Source: Carnegiea gigantea (Eukaryota; Streptophyta; Magnoliopsida; Caryophyllales; Cactaceae). From it: a DNA stretch of 64,000 bases. A program made the translations under genes and the position numbers. The stretch covers positions 1 through 64,000 of the forward strand of contig JAKOGI010002796.1 in the NCBI GenBank assembly GCA_029747015.1, given 5' to 3'. Positions 1-11,244 of the stretch are shown piece by piece (positions within the stretch are counted from its first letter, which is position 1; every line of letters starts with the position of its first letter). Below the pieces are notes generated by a model. It was not told the origin of the DNA. It did not search any database and saw only the letters and a program-made list of their open reading frames with translations.

Positions 1-168
1 CAGTCCTCACTTGGATGTCTTTCTCATCCCCCTCCTCTATGCCACCCTAGAAATGATGCCCTGTGACCTCCTTCCCCAAAAGCTCCCATATTGTAAGCGC
101 GACCCCCTTCATGAGAAGCTTGCCAATCCTTTGAGTTTGAGGACAAACTCAAAACAACCCGGGGAGTA
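1..168 (+). mobile_element. 3' tail of an upstream TR-GAG internal region
   Basis: This stretch is about 90% identical by eye to 2412-2579, which is the end of the internal region just before the second LTR. It ends in a purine-rich stretch resembling a polypurine tract (161-167) directly before TGATG at 169. If the LTR starts at 169, these bases are the end of another internal region, so at least one more unit of the same element lies to the left of the window. The alternative is that the LTR is simply longer and starts outside the window. A short reading frame (11-454) crosses this junction; it matches no family I recognise. Confidence 0.5.
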
Positions 169-1311
169 TGATGCCTATTTCCATATGCATCATTTTTATT
201 CAAGTCCAATTTCAAAGAAGAAAAGGGTCAAAGAAGATCATGCATGGAAATGTGCCTATTTGGTCTTATTAAGTGAGTTCAAAGACTCACGACACTATGA
301 AGAGGTCAAAAAGAGGTTAAACTTGGCTAGAAATTTGGTGCTGAATTCATCCCTGCGGAACCCGATTTTTGTGACCATTTTTGGACAAGTTCAAGTGGAC
401 CCACAACTTGAGGGCCCATGGCTTTTGAAGCTTAAGATGTCAGCTTTAAAATAAGCCCAATTTTATTTAATTTGGACATCATTTGATTGGGCAAAATATC
501 ACTCAAAGATACGTTTGCTGATCCAGTCCAGTCTGAGATAGGTGCATTGTTTGGGCCATAACTTTTAAACCGCTTATCCAAATTGAGCAAATGAGCCCAT
601 TCTGGAAACTGGACTTCCAGGGCTTTCTATCAAGCCCAGAACGCATGATTTCGCCGAGTATTCTGGAAGTTATGCTCTGTTGAAGTTGAGGCAGCTGCAA
701 GGATTAATTCTGGGAATATGAAGAGTTTTCGGTTACATGTGATTGTGTGGCTGACATTGTGCACGTTTTTGGAGCCTTCTAGATTGGTGTAATCAGCTAA
801 GAAATCCTAGAATATTCCTTGTAACCTCCCCCACCCCTTTTATGATGTGTCTTTCCATTTATCTTAGTCTTTTCATTTTACTAGTTTTAATTGTTAGGAG
901 TTATTTGAGTCCTTTTGTTGTCTTTTGCTGAGCCTATATAAAGGGGGGGCGTGTAGGAGCATTGTAGATCAGATTTCTAAGGCATTTCAAGAGTAATTCA
1001 AGCACCTTTGAGAGTGATTCTCATTTGTGTCCCAAAAATTCCTAGTTCTATATCTTGAATTTGGCTAATTCAAGTGGTGTTCTAGGTTCTCCTTCTTTTC
1101 TTTGAAGTGATTCCTCAGAAGAGTGAAGGGAATTAGCCCAAGACCAAGGTGTGAGTGGCTCCGGAAGGATTATCTCATACACAAAGGCTTGCACTATCCA
1201 TCTCTATCCTGTTTGGTGATATTCTTCATCTTCCCCATCTTTCTCTCTATTCATTTTGCTTAAGTTTGATTTGAGTTTGATTTGGATCACTTACCACCCA
1301 CACATACATCA
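169..1311 (+). repeat. 5' LTR of TR-GAG gypsy-like retrotransposon
   Basis: This is a direct repeat of 2580-3726. It begins TGATG and ends CATCA, a 5-bp terminal inversion typical of LTR ends, and is followed two bases later by a primer binding site. A TATA box sits at 935-942, so transcription would start around 965-975. The two LTR copies are nearly identical in their last 800 bp but differ noticeably in the first 250 bp. That gradient suggests a partial conversion or recombination history. The exact left boundary rests on the TG/CA logic and the purine tract, not on a target duplication. Confidence 0.72.
935..942 (+). promoter_or_regulatory. TATA box in 5' LTR
   Basis: TATATAAA is followed by a G-run and lies about 370 bp before the LTR end. 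The same site occurs in the 3' LTR at 3350-3357. It is the expected core promoter (end of U3) of the retrotransposon. Confidence 0.65.
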
Positions 1312-1313
1312 AT

Positions 1314-1326
1314 TGGTATCAGAGCC
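1314..1326 (+). promoter_or_regulatory. Primer binding site, initiator tRNA-Met type
   Basis: TGGTATCAGAGCC is complementary to the 3' end of plant initiator tRNA-Met (GGCTCTGATACCA), the commonest primer of plant LTR retrotransposons. It lies two bases after the LTR's terminal CA, which fixes the 5' LTR end at 1311. Confidence 0.85.
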
Positions 1327-1427
1327 TAGGCTAAGGTTGCCCTCTTGACCAAGCGTCCAAACCCAAACACATCCCCTAAGCCAAACACACAACCAACCCA
1401 CAAAGAACCCTTAAGCATTCATCCATC

Positions 1428-2021
1428 ATGATTTCTCTTGGGAACTTGAGAAAAGAGATTGCTTTGATTGAAAAGGAGATGGTCATCCTTGAAAATCCAA
1501 AGTTTCGTGGCCAAAAAGAAGATTTCCCTTACTGGATTTCCAAAGTGGATCAAGTCTTCACTCGCTACAATATTGACGAGCAAGAGAAGTTTAAGGTGGT
1601 TATCGAGAAGCTCCGAGGCCATGCGCTTGAATGGTGGGAAAAGTACAAGTATAAGAGGAAGAAGAGAGGAAAAAGTAAGATCAAAACGTGGGACAAGTTG
1701 AGAGGAAAATTAATCGATGCTTTTGCTCCAACCTCTTACTTACACAACCATCCTTTACTTTTCTTTGAGGTAAACAACTTTGATTCCTCTTCTAAAAACC
1801 TCTCTTTCAACAAGGGAAGCTCAATTCCATCCCCTCAACCCACATTTTTAGCCCCTTCCACTCCACAAAAGAAGCAAACTCCACAAACAAGCCAAGCCCT
1901 TACAGATCGACCTAACCCCGACCCTTTGAACCTTAAGAGGTGTTCTAAGTGTCAAGGCTTTAGTCACACACCTACGGGCTGCCCCAACAAGGAATTCATC
2001 ACCATCCCGAATGGGAAGTAG
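1428..2021 (+). CDS. Retrotransposon gag protein (Ty3/gypsy type) with CCHC zinc knuckle
   Basis: This is a 197-aa open frame with no internal stop. Residues about 25-110 carry the Retrotrans_gag pattern: FRGQKEDFPYWISKVDQVF, then a leucine-rich helix ending in GHALEWW, then a basic linker and a KTWDKLRGKLIDAF segment. A serine/proline-rich linker follows. A canonical CX2CX4HX4C zinc knuckle closes the protein (C172, C175, H180, C185). Family knowledge says such proteins form the virus-like particle and bind element RNA. There is no protease, RT or integrase between this frame and the 3' LTR, so the element would depend on an autonomous partner. Start: the first ATG at 1428, 102 bases after the PBS; no upstream competing gag motif is visible. 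Confidence 0.82.
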   Translation: MISLGNLRKEIALIEKEMVILENPKFRGQKEDFPYWISKVDQVFTRYNIDEQEKFKVVIEKLRGHALEWWEKYKYKRKKRGKSKIKTWDKLRGKLIDAFAPTSYLHNHPLLFFEVNNFDSSSKNLSFNKGSSIPSPQPTFLAPSTPQKKQTPQTSQALTDRPNPDPLNLKRCSKCQGFSHTPTGCPNKEFITIPNGK

Positions 2022-2023
2022 CC

Positions 2024-2467
2024 ATGGAGGAAGAAAAGGGGGAGAACGATCAGGAGGAAAGCCTTGAAGAAGAAATTGAACTCAAGGTTGAAAAAGAAGA
2101 AATACTTCACTTAGAGAAGGTTTCTCAAAAGCCAAACGAAATTGAAGAAGAGCATGCAAATATTCATTTCAATCCAAAGGAGCAAGCCCATATCCTATCC
2201 TTTCCCCACAAAATCACATTAACCCCCATTCAACCTTCCCAAATCCTCAAACCACATAAAGCCTCACAAAATGATCTATTACTCACCTCTCTTTCCCCAA
2301 CCGAATCTCACTTAGTTTTCACCCTTCCCACACCCACTTTTATCAAACCTCTGTGCATATTGCTTTTCAAGTGCTGCCTTTTGACCTTATTCCATCTCCC
2401 AAACCCAGAGACAGTCCTCACTTGGATGTCTTTCTCATCCCCCTCCTCTATGCCACCCTACAAATGA
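2024..2467 (+). CDS. Second ORF of TR-GAG element, acidic N-terminus, function unknown
   Basis: This 147-aa frame starts two bases after the gag stop (TAG at 2019-2021), with a good plant start context (GCCATGG). It lies in a different frame from gag. The first 50 residues are strongly acidic and lysine/glutamate-rich, probably coiled-coil or disordered. The rest is serine/proline-rich without a known domain. From about 2350 another frame (2353-2823) looks like the natural continuation and runs into the 3' LTR, so a small frameshift near 2350 may have split a longer protein. In family terms this region follows gag where autonomous elements have pol. I do not recognise a function. Confidence 0.4.
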   Translation: MEEEKGENDQEESLEEEIELKVEKEEILHLEKVSQKPNEIEEEHANIHFNPKEQAHILSFPHKITLTPIQPSQILKPHKASQNDLLLTSLSPTESHLVFTLPTPTFIKPLCILLFKCCLLTLFHLPNPETVLTWMSFSSPSSMPPYK

Positions 2468-2823
2468 TGCCCTTTGGCCACTTCCTACAAGAGCTCCCAT
2501 TTCATAAGCATGGCTCCCTTCATGAGAAGCTTGCCAATCCTTTGAGTTTGAGGACAAACTCAAAACAACCCAGGGAGTATGATGCATATTTCCATATGCA
2601 TCATTTTTATTCAAGTCCAATCTCAAAGAAGAAAAGGGTCAAAGAAGATCATGCTTGGAAGTGTGCTTATTTGGTCTTATTAAGTGAGTTCAAAGGCTCA
2701 CGACACTATGGAGAGGTCAAAAAGAGGTTAAGCTTTGCTAGAAATTTGGTGCCGAATTCATCCCTGCGGAACCCGATTTTTTGTGACCACTTTTGGACAA
2801 GCTCAAGTGGACCCACAACTTGA
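2353..2823 (+). CDS. ORF running from the internal end into the 3' LTR, unknown
   Basis: This 156-aa frame crosses the proposed internal/LTR boundary at 2580. A closely similar frame is present at the left end of the window (11-454), and the two proteins align over most of their length, including a basic KKKRVKEDHAWKC segment. Near the boundary the protein reads LSLRTNSKQPREYD. From memory, this resembles the short sequence coded just before the 3' LTR in many plant gypsy elements. Conservation between the two copies follows from the LTR duplication, so it is weak evidence for a protein. Confidence 0.3.
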   Translation: MHIAFQVLPFDLIPSPKPRDSPHLDVFLIPLLYATLQMMPFGHFLQELPFHKHGSLHEKLANPLSLRTNSKQPREYDAYFHMHHFYSSPISKKKRVKEDHAWKCAYLVLLSEFKGSRHYGEVKKRLSFARNLVPNSSLRNPIFCDHFWTSSSGPTT

Positions 2824-3726
2824 GGGCCCATGTGATTTTGAAGCTTAAGATTTCATCTTTCAAATAAGCCCAAGTTTGTTTAATGTGGACATCATTTGAT
2901 TGGGCAAAATGTCACTCAAATATACGTTATGCTGATCCAGTCCAGTCTGAGATAGGTGCATTGTTTGGGCCATAACTTTTAAACCGCTTATCCAAATTGA
3001 GCAAATGAGCCCATTCTGGAAACTGGACTTCCAGGGATTTCTATCAAGCCCAAGAACGCGTGATTTCGCCGAGTATTCTGGAAGTTATGCTCTGTTGAAG
3101 TTGAGGCAGCTGCAAGGATTAATTCTGGGAATATGAAGAGTCTTCGGTTACATGTGATTGTGGGGCTGACATTGTGCACGTTTTTGGAGCCTTCTAGATT
3201 GGTGTAATCAGCTAAGAAATCCTAGAATATTCCTTGTAAACTCCCCCACCCCTTTTATGATGTGTCTTTCCATTTATCTTAGTCTTTTCATTTTACTAGT
3301 TTTAATTGTTAGGAGTTATTTGAGTCCTTTTGTTGTCTTTTGCTGAGCCTATATAAAAGGGGGGCGTGTGAGCATTGTAGATCAGATTTCTAAGGCATTT
3401 TCAAGAGTAATTCAAGCACCTTTGAGAGTGATTCTCATTTGTGTCCCAAAAAATTCCTAGTTCTATATCTTGAATTTGGCTAATTCAAGTGGTGTTCTAG
3501 GTTCTCCTTCTTTTCTTTGGAGTGATTCCTCAGAAGAGTGAAGGGAATCAGCCCAAGACCAAGGTGTGAGTGGCTCCGGAAGGATTATCTCATACACAAA
3601 GTCTTGCACTATCCATCTCTATCCTGTTTGGTGATATTCTTCATCTTCCCCATCTTTCTCTCTATTCATTTTGCTTAAGTTTGATTTGAGTTTGATTTGG
3701 ATCACTTACCACCCACATATACATCA
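2580..3726 (+). repeat. 3' LTR of TR-GAG retrotransposon
   Basis: This is the second copy of 169-1311, ending CATCA at 3726. The sequence right after it (from 3727) matches the middle of the Copia-like LTRs further right (for example from 7709), so this element inserted into an array LTR about 450 bp from its left end. The matching left target duplication is outside the window. TATA box at 3350-3357. Confidence 0.75.
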
Positions 3727-4530
3727 CCTTAATCAACCAAGAAGGAAGATTCTGCAAAGAATATCCTAAAATCTGATTTCATGCCCTTGAAATGTGATTG
3801 CAAATTTTGATTTGATTTTCTGTGAACTGCAATATTCTGATTTCATTTTCTGTGCAAATCAGCCACAGTGGATAAAGCTACATAAGATCTTTTTCTTGCT
3901 ATTGCGATGTAGTGATATTGGTAATCATTCTAAAACAAATAACAAGAGATTTGATCATCATTTTGATATTATTTTGCAAATCAATGTTATGTGTCATTTA
4001 GCACGTTCAATAGAATATTTCTTTATATAAGTTAATTTAGCAAGATCAAATCATATGAGATTGAATCAAAGTAATATTATTCATAATTGATCTGATATGA
4101 TACTGCAATTTTAAATTTTAATTTTTAATTGGCTAAAGTATATCGATCAAATAAAATATTTATATATTATCTGATACCTACATATTTTTCTATCTATAAA
4201 TACATATTTGGATAGACAATTTAATCCAATCAAATCTATTAATATTATTCACCAAGATTATATGGATAAATATCCATATAAACTCAATATTTTATCATAT
4301 CACTTCCATTAATAATCGGTCAAAGCTTTTCATCCAACACTTAAACTGTTCAACTGCCCAGCACATGCATTAATCAGATATGTAACCAATTTGACGAATT
4401 GGACTAATAACAACATTATGTATGAAACTGACAAATAATATAAATATTCAATAAATGACTATTTCATATATAATTATTATCCACATTCTTTGTTATCATC
4501 AAAATCATAATGTGGTTCCTAGGGTCAACA
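3727..4530 (-). repeat. Array LTR 0, truncated by the TR-GAG insertion
   Basis: These are the right-hand 804 bp of a Copia-like LTR in minus orientation; homologous positions in the next LTR start at 7709. It ends ...GTCAACA at 4530, followed by a pyrimidine-rich stretch that is the polypurine tract on the minus strand. The missing 450 bp should lie to the left of the inserted retrotransposon, outside this window. Confidence 0.75.
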
Positions 4531-7259
4531 ATCTTCCCTTTTCTGATGATGACAAACGATAATTCTAATAGGAAGTGATATTCGTATACATACCTTGATT
4601 CTTGGATACACTAATCATAAGCTCATTCTTCTCCTCCTTTGCCATCATTAAAAAGGGATGTAGAATATAAACAAAGAAGTAGCATAGCTACCCCCTTACT
4701 ATTACACTTATAAAGAAGGAAGGGTCAACCTCACAAGCTTAAATCCAATAAGACATCATCAAAATCAACCAATTCACTTGGATATCTCAAAAAGGACACG
4801 CTATAAGAGATGTGAGTATATGAAGGGAAAAATATATCATAATTTAGCATAAATTACCTCTCCTCCTAAGGCAATTATATATGGGGCATAGAACAAATAG
4901 TCAAGAAAAAGTCTCCCTTTGGAGAGTCATTAATCCAAGGTACTTTTTATGGCGTGACATATACTAGTCAAGCACATAATACTATTCATGCCAATTTATA
5001 TTAACGGCTGCAAAAAAAAAAGTTATAGCTGTACAAATTATAATATGTAGGTTATGTACCACATTAATCAAGATATTTTTCCTAACGAAATAGCTAAAAC
5101 ACAGATATATAACACCTTATGCAAGAGAGATGCAATAATATTTATCAGAATCTAGTCAAATGATAAAATCAAGTATAATTAGCTCAATATAATGTAGTTA
5201 TTTCATTTTTGACATATTTCCAACTAGTTGCCTATTCAGTATCATAAAGGCTCTCATATCTCATTTTGGCATCATTTTTATCTTGACAATTATAACCACA
5301 ATAATAGGATATAATCAAAGTATGTTGTGCATCTTGGTCCAACATGGGATGTTATAATGCAATCAAATATTATAGAGTTTCACAACTAAATTTTATTTGG
5401 ATTAGCCTTTTTCGTCTTTCATCAAAACATATTGCGAATCATATTATGGTTCTCCCCTTTTTTATAAAAGATAGAGTCCGATTTAATACAGATGAATACT
5501 TGTCGTGATCTTATCATTTGGACTTTCTAATTCATTTTTCTCCCAATTTTGATGAGTTTCATCAAGGAGGCAGTGTGTATCCATGTAGACAATAAAGATT
5601 CTTCCAAATAGATAAGGTTGTCCCTCTGCCTTGATAAAAATAATTCGAAACATCAAGCATGGGTTCATGGAATATTATAAGAAAATGTAATATTATGAAT
5701 ACAATTTTATTGAAGCATTATATACCATTTACCATACTCTCACCCCCTTTATCCAATATCATATTAAAATACCAATGAAAAAAATATGTTGTGTTCAATT
5801 AGAAATTCGATGGCAAGCGTCATACATAGTCAAGGAGATAATAGCGTGTAAGTATTGAACATTAATACTCCATGTCAACCTAAGTCTTCTATTCACATAA
5901 CTAGGATAGATACCAAAATTTTTGGATCTGGAGCCCAATTTAATAAAACAAGCATATATAGATTGATAATAAAATTTTAATGCGAGTTTCATGTGGTAAA
6001 TGTGTATGTGACACAAAATTTGAATGATGTACAACAAGAATGATTGTAACGTTAAAATCGATAATGATGTTAAACATCCATGCAAGAGAACACTTATCCA
6101 CAAATAAAATATTTAATTCCTCCTTTGCCAAATAATCAACATCTAAAAGCAATCAAATTAATATGTGATTGTTAAGCATGCCAAATTTAGCTTGCCACAC
6201 TACAGGTCATGAAAAAAATTTATGGAAGGGAAAAAAAGATAAATTAAAAGTTTACCTTATTTTTACCTTAGGTAGCCCAACACTTTCAAATTTTTTTCTT
6301 CTGATTTTGAGAAGCCTTGCATTCTATTCTCCCCCTTGAGCTTTTTAAAAATTTAAATGCTTGTGGGAACTTTTTAAGCATTTCAAAATTATGGGCAAAT
6401 AATTTCACAAAATTTTGTCTATTCTTGATAGAGCTATGCAAAATAGAATATGTAGGATGAAATTTTTTCTTGGGTCCATAAGGGTTAGAAACAAGAGAGA
6501 ATCTTGAGGTAGCCAAATTTTTCTTCTTACTTTTGTCCCACTTTTTAGATTTAATACTACTTGCATAAAACTTTGACAAAAATATTACCAATTTTAGTAT
6601 TTAAATCAATGAAGTCGAGGTAAGATTAGGAAGAATTATCAATGCAATTTTCTACCCCATTTTCCTTACTTTTTGGAGTTGATAAATCTTGAATATTCTT
6701 TTTGAACTCATACTCTTCTTGGTCTCGCTTTTCCACTAACTCTGTATGAGGCTCACTTTTGTCGTCACCATTCTCATCATTGCACTTTTCATTTGGGCTG
6801 CTTCTATCATCAACATGTTGAGCTTTGAATTTAGTGATCTCAACTGTCTCCTTATTTGTAATTGTATCAAGATCTGAAATCTCTTCATTTGATCCATAAT
6901 GACAACAAAGATAATCCCAAATCTCTTTGGCGTTCTTATAATGGAAAACTAATTCACAAATACCAATACAAAGGCCGCAATATAACGTATTCATGGCTTT
7001 TGAAATTTTTTGTCATCATCTTGTAAACATCATTGGTAAACTGATCCTTGGACTTTTTAGTGCAATAGGACCTTTCTTGATAATCTTCCAAAGATCGATA
7101 TCTTTGCGTTCTACATCGAGTTCCATGATTTCCTATCACCAAAAATAATTAGTACCCATAAAAGAGGTGGACAATCAGAATCAAGATTATAACTAGCGAT
7201 GGGATCGAAGCTATTAGATGATTAAGTTTCAAGATAACAACACTTGCTCTGATACCAAT
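4531..7259 (-). mobile_element. Array internal region 0 with decayed UBN2-type gag
   Basis: This is 2,729 bp between two LTRs. Minus strand: PBS at 7246-7257 (tRNA-iMet type), then gag remnants down to about 6290. Readable pieces include the UBN2-like core (KEIWDYLCCHYGSNEEISDLDTITN) at 6626-6994, a KSEPHTELVEKRDQEEYEF segment, and a basic C-terminal part at 6286-6591 (SNPYGPKKKFHP). The gag start codon is mutated: the conserved CAT (+ strand) is GAT at 7198-7200. The 1.7 kb between 4531 and 6285 has no convincing coding sequence and no polymerase motifs, in this copy or the others. Confidence 0.72.
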
Positions 7260-8513
7260 TGAAGATTTTGATCACCCTAGAGGGTATGAATAGAGTGATT
7301 GCAAAAATAAAATTAAAATTAAAATCAAATGCAGAAATTCAATAAAGATAATGAGCAATGATATTTTAATGAGGTTGGGTCTCAATTAGGCTTAAGTCCC
7401 CGCCTAAAGTTATCTAACTGTAGGATTTAACACTCTACTTCTCTTATTAAGATGAACTCTTTAATAGTCTCTCAAAGCTACCTCACTCTAGAGATCTCAA
7501 TCACTTAAACCAACCTCTTGGCTTAAGTCTGTAGGAGTTGACCTCACAAATTCCAAGTTCACTCCTTAATAATTTTCACACCTCAATTCTTTGATCTCAA
7601 AACAAAGCTAGTATGATAGCTCAATGTATAATCTCAATCATTTTTCTCACTTACTTGGATCCTTGCTCTTACTCTTGTGGCCTCTATTTATAGGCTTGCA
7701 AGTCATGACCTCAATCAGCCAAGAAGGAAGATTCTACCCAGAATGTCCAAATTCTGATTTCAAGCCCCTGAAATGTGATGTGCAAATTTTGATTTAATTT
7801 GCTGTGAACTGCAATATTCTGATTTGACTTTCTGTTCAAATCAGCCACGGTGGATAAAGCTGCATAAAATCTTTTTCTTGCTCTTATGATGTAGATGATA
7901 TTGGTAATCATTTAGAAACAAACAACAAGAGATTTGGTCATCATTTTGATATTATTTTGCAAATCAATGTTATGTCTCATTTAGCATGTTCAATAGAATA
8001 TTTCTTCATATAAGTTAGTTTACCAAGATCAAATCATATGAGATTGAATCAAAGTAATATTATTCATAATTGATCGTATATGATACTCAAATTTTGAATT
8101 TCAAATTTGAATTGGCTAGAGTGTATCAAACGAATAAAATTTTTAGGTATTATCTAATACCCACATGTTTTTCTATCCATAAATACATATTTGGATAGAC
8201 AATTTAATCCAATCAAATCCGTTAATATTTTTCACCTAGAATATATGCATAAATATCCATAAAAACTAAATATTCTCTCATATCACTTCCATTAAAAATC
8301 AATCAAAGCTTTTTGTCCAACACTTAAACTGTTCAAGTGCTAAGCTCATGTAGTAACCAGATATGTACCCAATTTGATGAATTGGACCAATAAGAACGTT
8401 CAGTATGAAATTGACAAATAATATAAATATTCCATAAATGACTATTTCCTATATAATTGTTATCCACATTGTTTGTTGTCATCAAAATCATCACCTGACT
8501 CTTAGAGTGAACA
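7260..8513 (-). repeat. Array LTR 1 (1,254 bp)
   Basis: A complete LTR in minus orientation, bounded on the right (its 5' end) by the polypurine-tract complement and on the left (its 3' end) by the PBS. A minus-strand TATA box (TATAAATA) is present at 7685-7692, intact in this copy. This LTR serves both as 3' LTR of the unit to its right and as 5' LTR of the unit to its left. Confidence 0.8.
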
Positions 8514-11244
8514 ATCTGCCCCTTTTTTATGATGACAAACAATTATACTAATAGCAAGTGATATTCATATACATACCTTGATTCTTGCATACACTTATCA
8601 TGAGCTCATTCTTCTCCCCATTTGCCATCATTAAAAAGAGATGTAGAATATAAACCAAGCAGTAGCATAGCTGCCCCCTTAATATGACACTTATAAAGAA
8701 GGAAAGGTTAACCTCACAAGCTTAAATCCAATAACACATCATCAAAATAAACCAATTCACTTGGATATCTCAAAAATGACATGCTATAAGAGATGTGAGT
8801 ATATGAAGAGAAAAATATATGATAATTTAGAATAAATTACCTCCTCTCCTAAGGCAATTTTATATGGGCCATAGAACAAATAACCAAGAAAAAGTCTCCC
8901 TTTCAAAAGTCATTAATCCAAGGTAATTCTTATAGCGTGAGATATACTAGTCAAGCACATGACAGTATTCATGCCAATTTATATTAATGGCTATTAAAAA
9001 AAAAAAGGTTATAGCCGTATAAGTCATAAAGTGTAGCTTATGTACCATATTAATCAAGTTATTTTTCCTAACAAAATAGCTAAAACACATATATATAAGG
9101 CCTTATGCAGGAGAGATGCAATAATATTTATCAGAATCTAGTCAAATGATGAAATCGAGAATATTTAGCTCAATATAATGTAGTTATTTCATTTTTGACA
9201 TATTTCCAACGAGACGCTTACTCAGTATCATAAAAGTTCTCATATCTCATTTTGACATCATTTATCTCTTGGGAATTATAACCACAATAATAGGATATAA
9301 TCAAAGTATGGCATATATCTTGGTCCAACATGGGATGTTATAATGCAATCAAATATTATAGAGCTTCACAATTACATTTTGTTTCGATTAGCCTTTTTCG
9401 TCTTTCATCAAAACATATTCTGAATCATATTATGGTTCTCTCCTTTTTTATGAAAGATAGAGTCTAATTTAATAGAGATGAATACTTATCATGATCTTAT
9501 CATTTGGGCTTTCCAATTCATTTTTCTCTCCAATTTGCATGGGCTTCATCAAAGAGGTAGTGCGTAGCCATGTAGACAATAAAGATTCTTCCAAATAGAT
9601 AAGGTTGTCTCTCCCCCTTGATAAAGATAGTTGGAAACATCTAGCATGGGGTCATGGAACATTATGAGAAAATGTAATATTATGAATATAATTTTATTGA
9701 AGCATTATATGCCATTTACCATACTCCCTCCCCCTTTATCCAGTACTCATATTAAAATACCAATGGAAAAAATATGCTACGTACAATTAGAAATTCGATG
9801 GCAAGTGTCGTACATTGTCAAGGAGATAACAGCATATAAGTATTGAACGTTAATACTGCACATCAACCTAAGTCTTCTATTCACAAAACTAGGATAGATA
9901 CCAAAATTTTTGGATCTAGAGCACAATTTAATAAAACAAGCATATATAGAATGATAATAAAATTTTAATGGAAGCTTCATGTCGTAAATATGTATTTGAG
10001 ATAAAATTTGAACGATATACAACAAGAATGATTGTAACATTAAAATCAATAATGATGTTAAGCATCCATGCAAGAGAACACTTATCCATAAATAAAATAT
10101 TCAATTCCCCATTTGCTAAATAATCGACATCTAAAAACAATCAAACCAATATGTGATTGTTAAGCATACCAAATTTAGCTTGCCTCCCTACAGGTCACCA
10201 AAAAAAAATTTATGGAAGGGGAAAAAAAAGATAAATTAAAAGTTTTCCTTATTTTTACCTTAGGTAGCCCAACAATTATAAATTTTTTTCTTCTGATTTT
10301 GAGAAGCCCCACTTTCTATTATTCAGCTTTTTAGAAATTTAAATGCTTGTGGGGACTTTTTAAAATTTTCAAAATTATGGGCAAATAATTTCATAAAATT
10401 TTGTCCATTCTTCATAGAGCTATCCAAAATAGAATATTTAGGATGAAATTTTTTCTTGGGTCCATAAGGGTTAGAAACAAGAGAGAATCTTGAGGTAGCC
10501 AGATTTTTCTTCTTACTTTTGTCCCACTTTTTAGATCTAATACTACTTGCCTAAATCTTTGAAAAAAATGTTACCAATTGTGGTATTTAAATCATTAAGG
10601 TCGAGGTAAGAACGAGAAGAATTATCAATGCAATTTTCTACCTCATTTTCCTTACTTTTTGGAGTTGATAAGTCTTGAATATTCTTTTTGAAGTCATACT
10701 CTTCTTTGTCTTGCTTTTCCACTAACTCTGTATGAGGCTTACTTTTGTCATCACCATTCTCATCATCACACTTTTCATCTGGCCTGCTTCTATCATCAAC
10801 ATGTTGAGCTTTGAATTTAGTGATCTCAATTGTCTCCTCGTTTGTAATTGTATCAAGATCTGAAATCTCTTTATTAGGTCCATAATGACATCAAAGATGA
10901 TCCCAAATCTCTTTGGCACTCTATAATGGAAAACTGATTCACAAATATGAATAGAAAGGCCATAATATAGTGTACTCATGGCTTTTGAATTTTTCGTCAT
11001 CATCTTGTCATCATCATCGGCAAACTGATCCTTCGATTTTTTAATGTAATAAGACCTTTCTTAATAATCTCCCAAATATCGATATCTTTGTGTTTAACAT
11101 AGAGTTCCATGATTTCTTACCACCAAAAATAATTAGTACCCATAAAAAGAGGTGGACAATAAGAATTAAGATTATAACTAGCCATAGGATCGAAGATATC
11201 AGATGGTTAAGTCTCAAGATAATAACACCCGCTCTGATACCAAT
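8514..11244 (-). mobile_element. Array internal region 1 with decayed gag
   Basis: This is 2,731 bp. PBS at 11231-11242 (minus strand) matches tRNA-iMet. The gag start codon is retained at 11185, but the frame is broken repeatedly; a 93-aa remnant at 10722-11003 reads the UBN2 core largely out of frame. The A/T-run variant that puts the N-terminus and core in different frames is present. The left 1.7 kb is non-coding, with an A-run near 8996-9006. Confidence 0.7.

Noticed and set aside
5795..6152. Recurrent minus-strand frames of 70-118 aa with hydrophobic, membrane-like composition in every array unit (for example 5795-6103, 9777-10073, 32162-32518)
   Set aside because: Two overlapping frames are conserved only because the DNA is repeated; they carry no domain, vary in start and stop, and match an AT-rich non-coding 3' region of the element.
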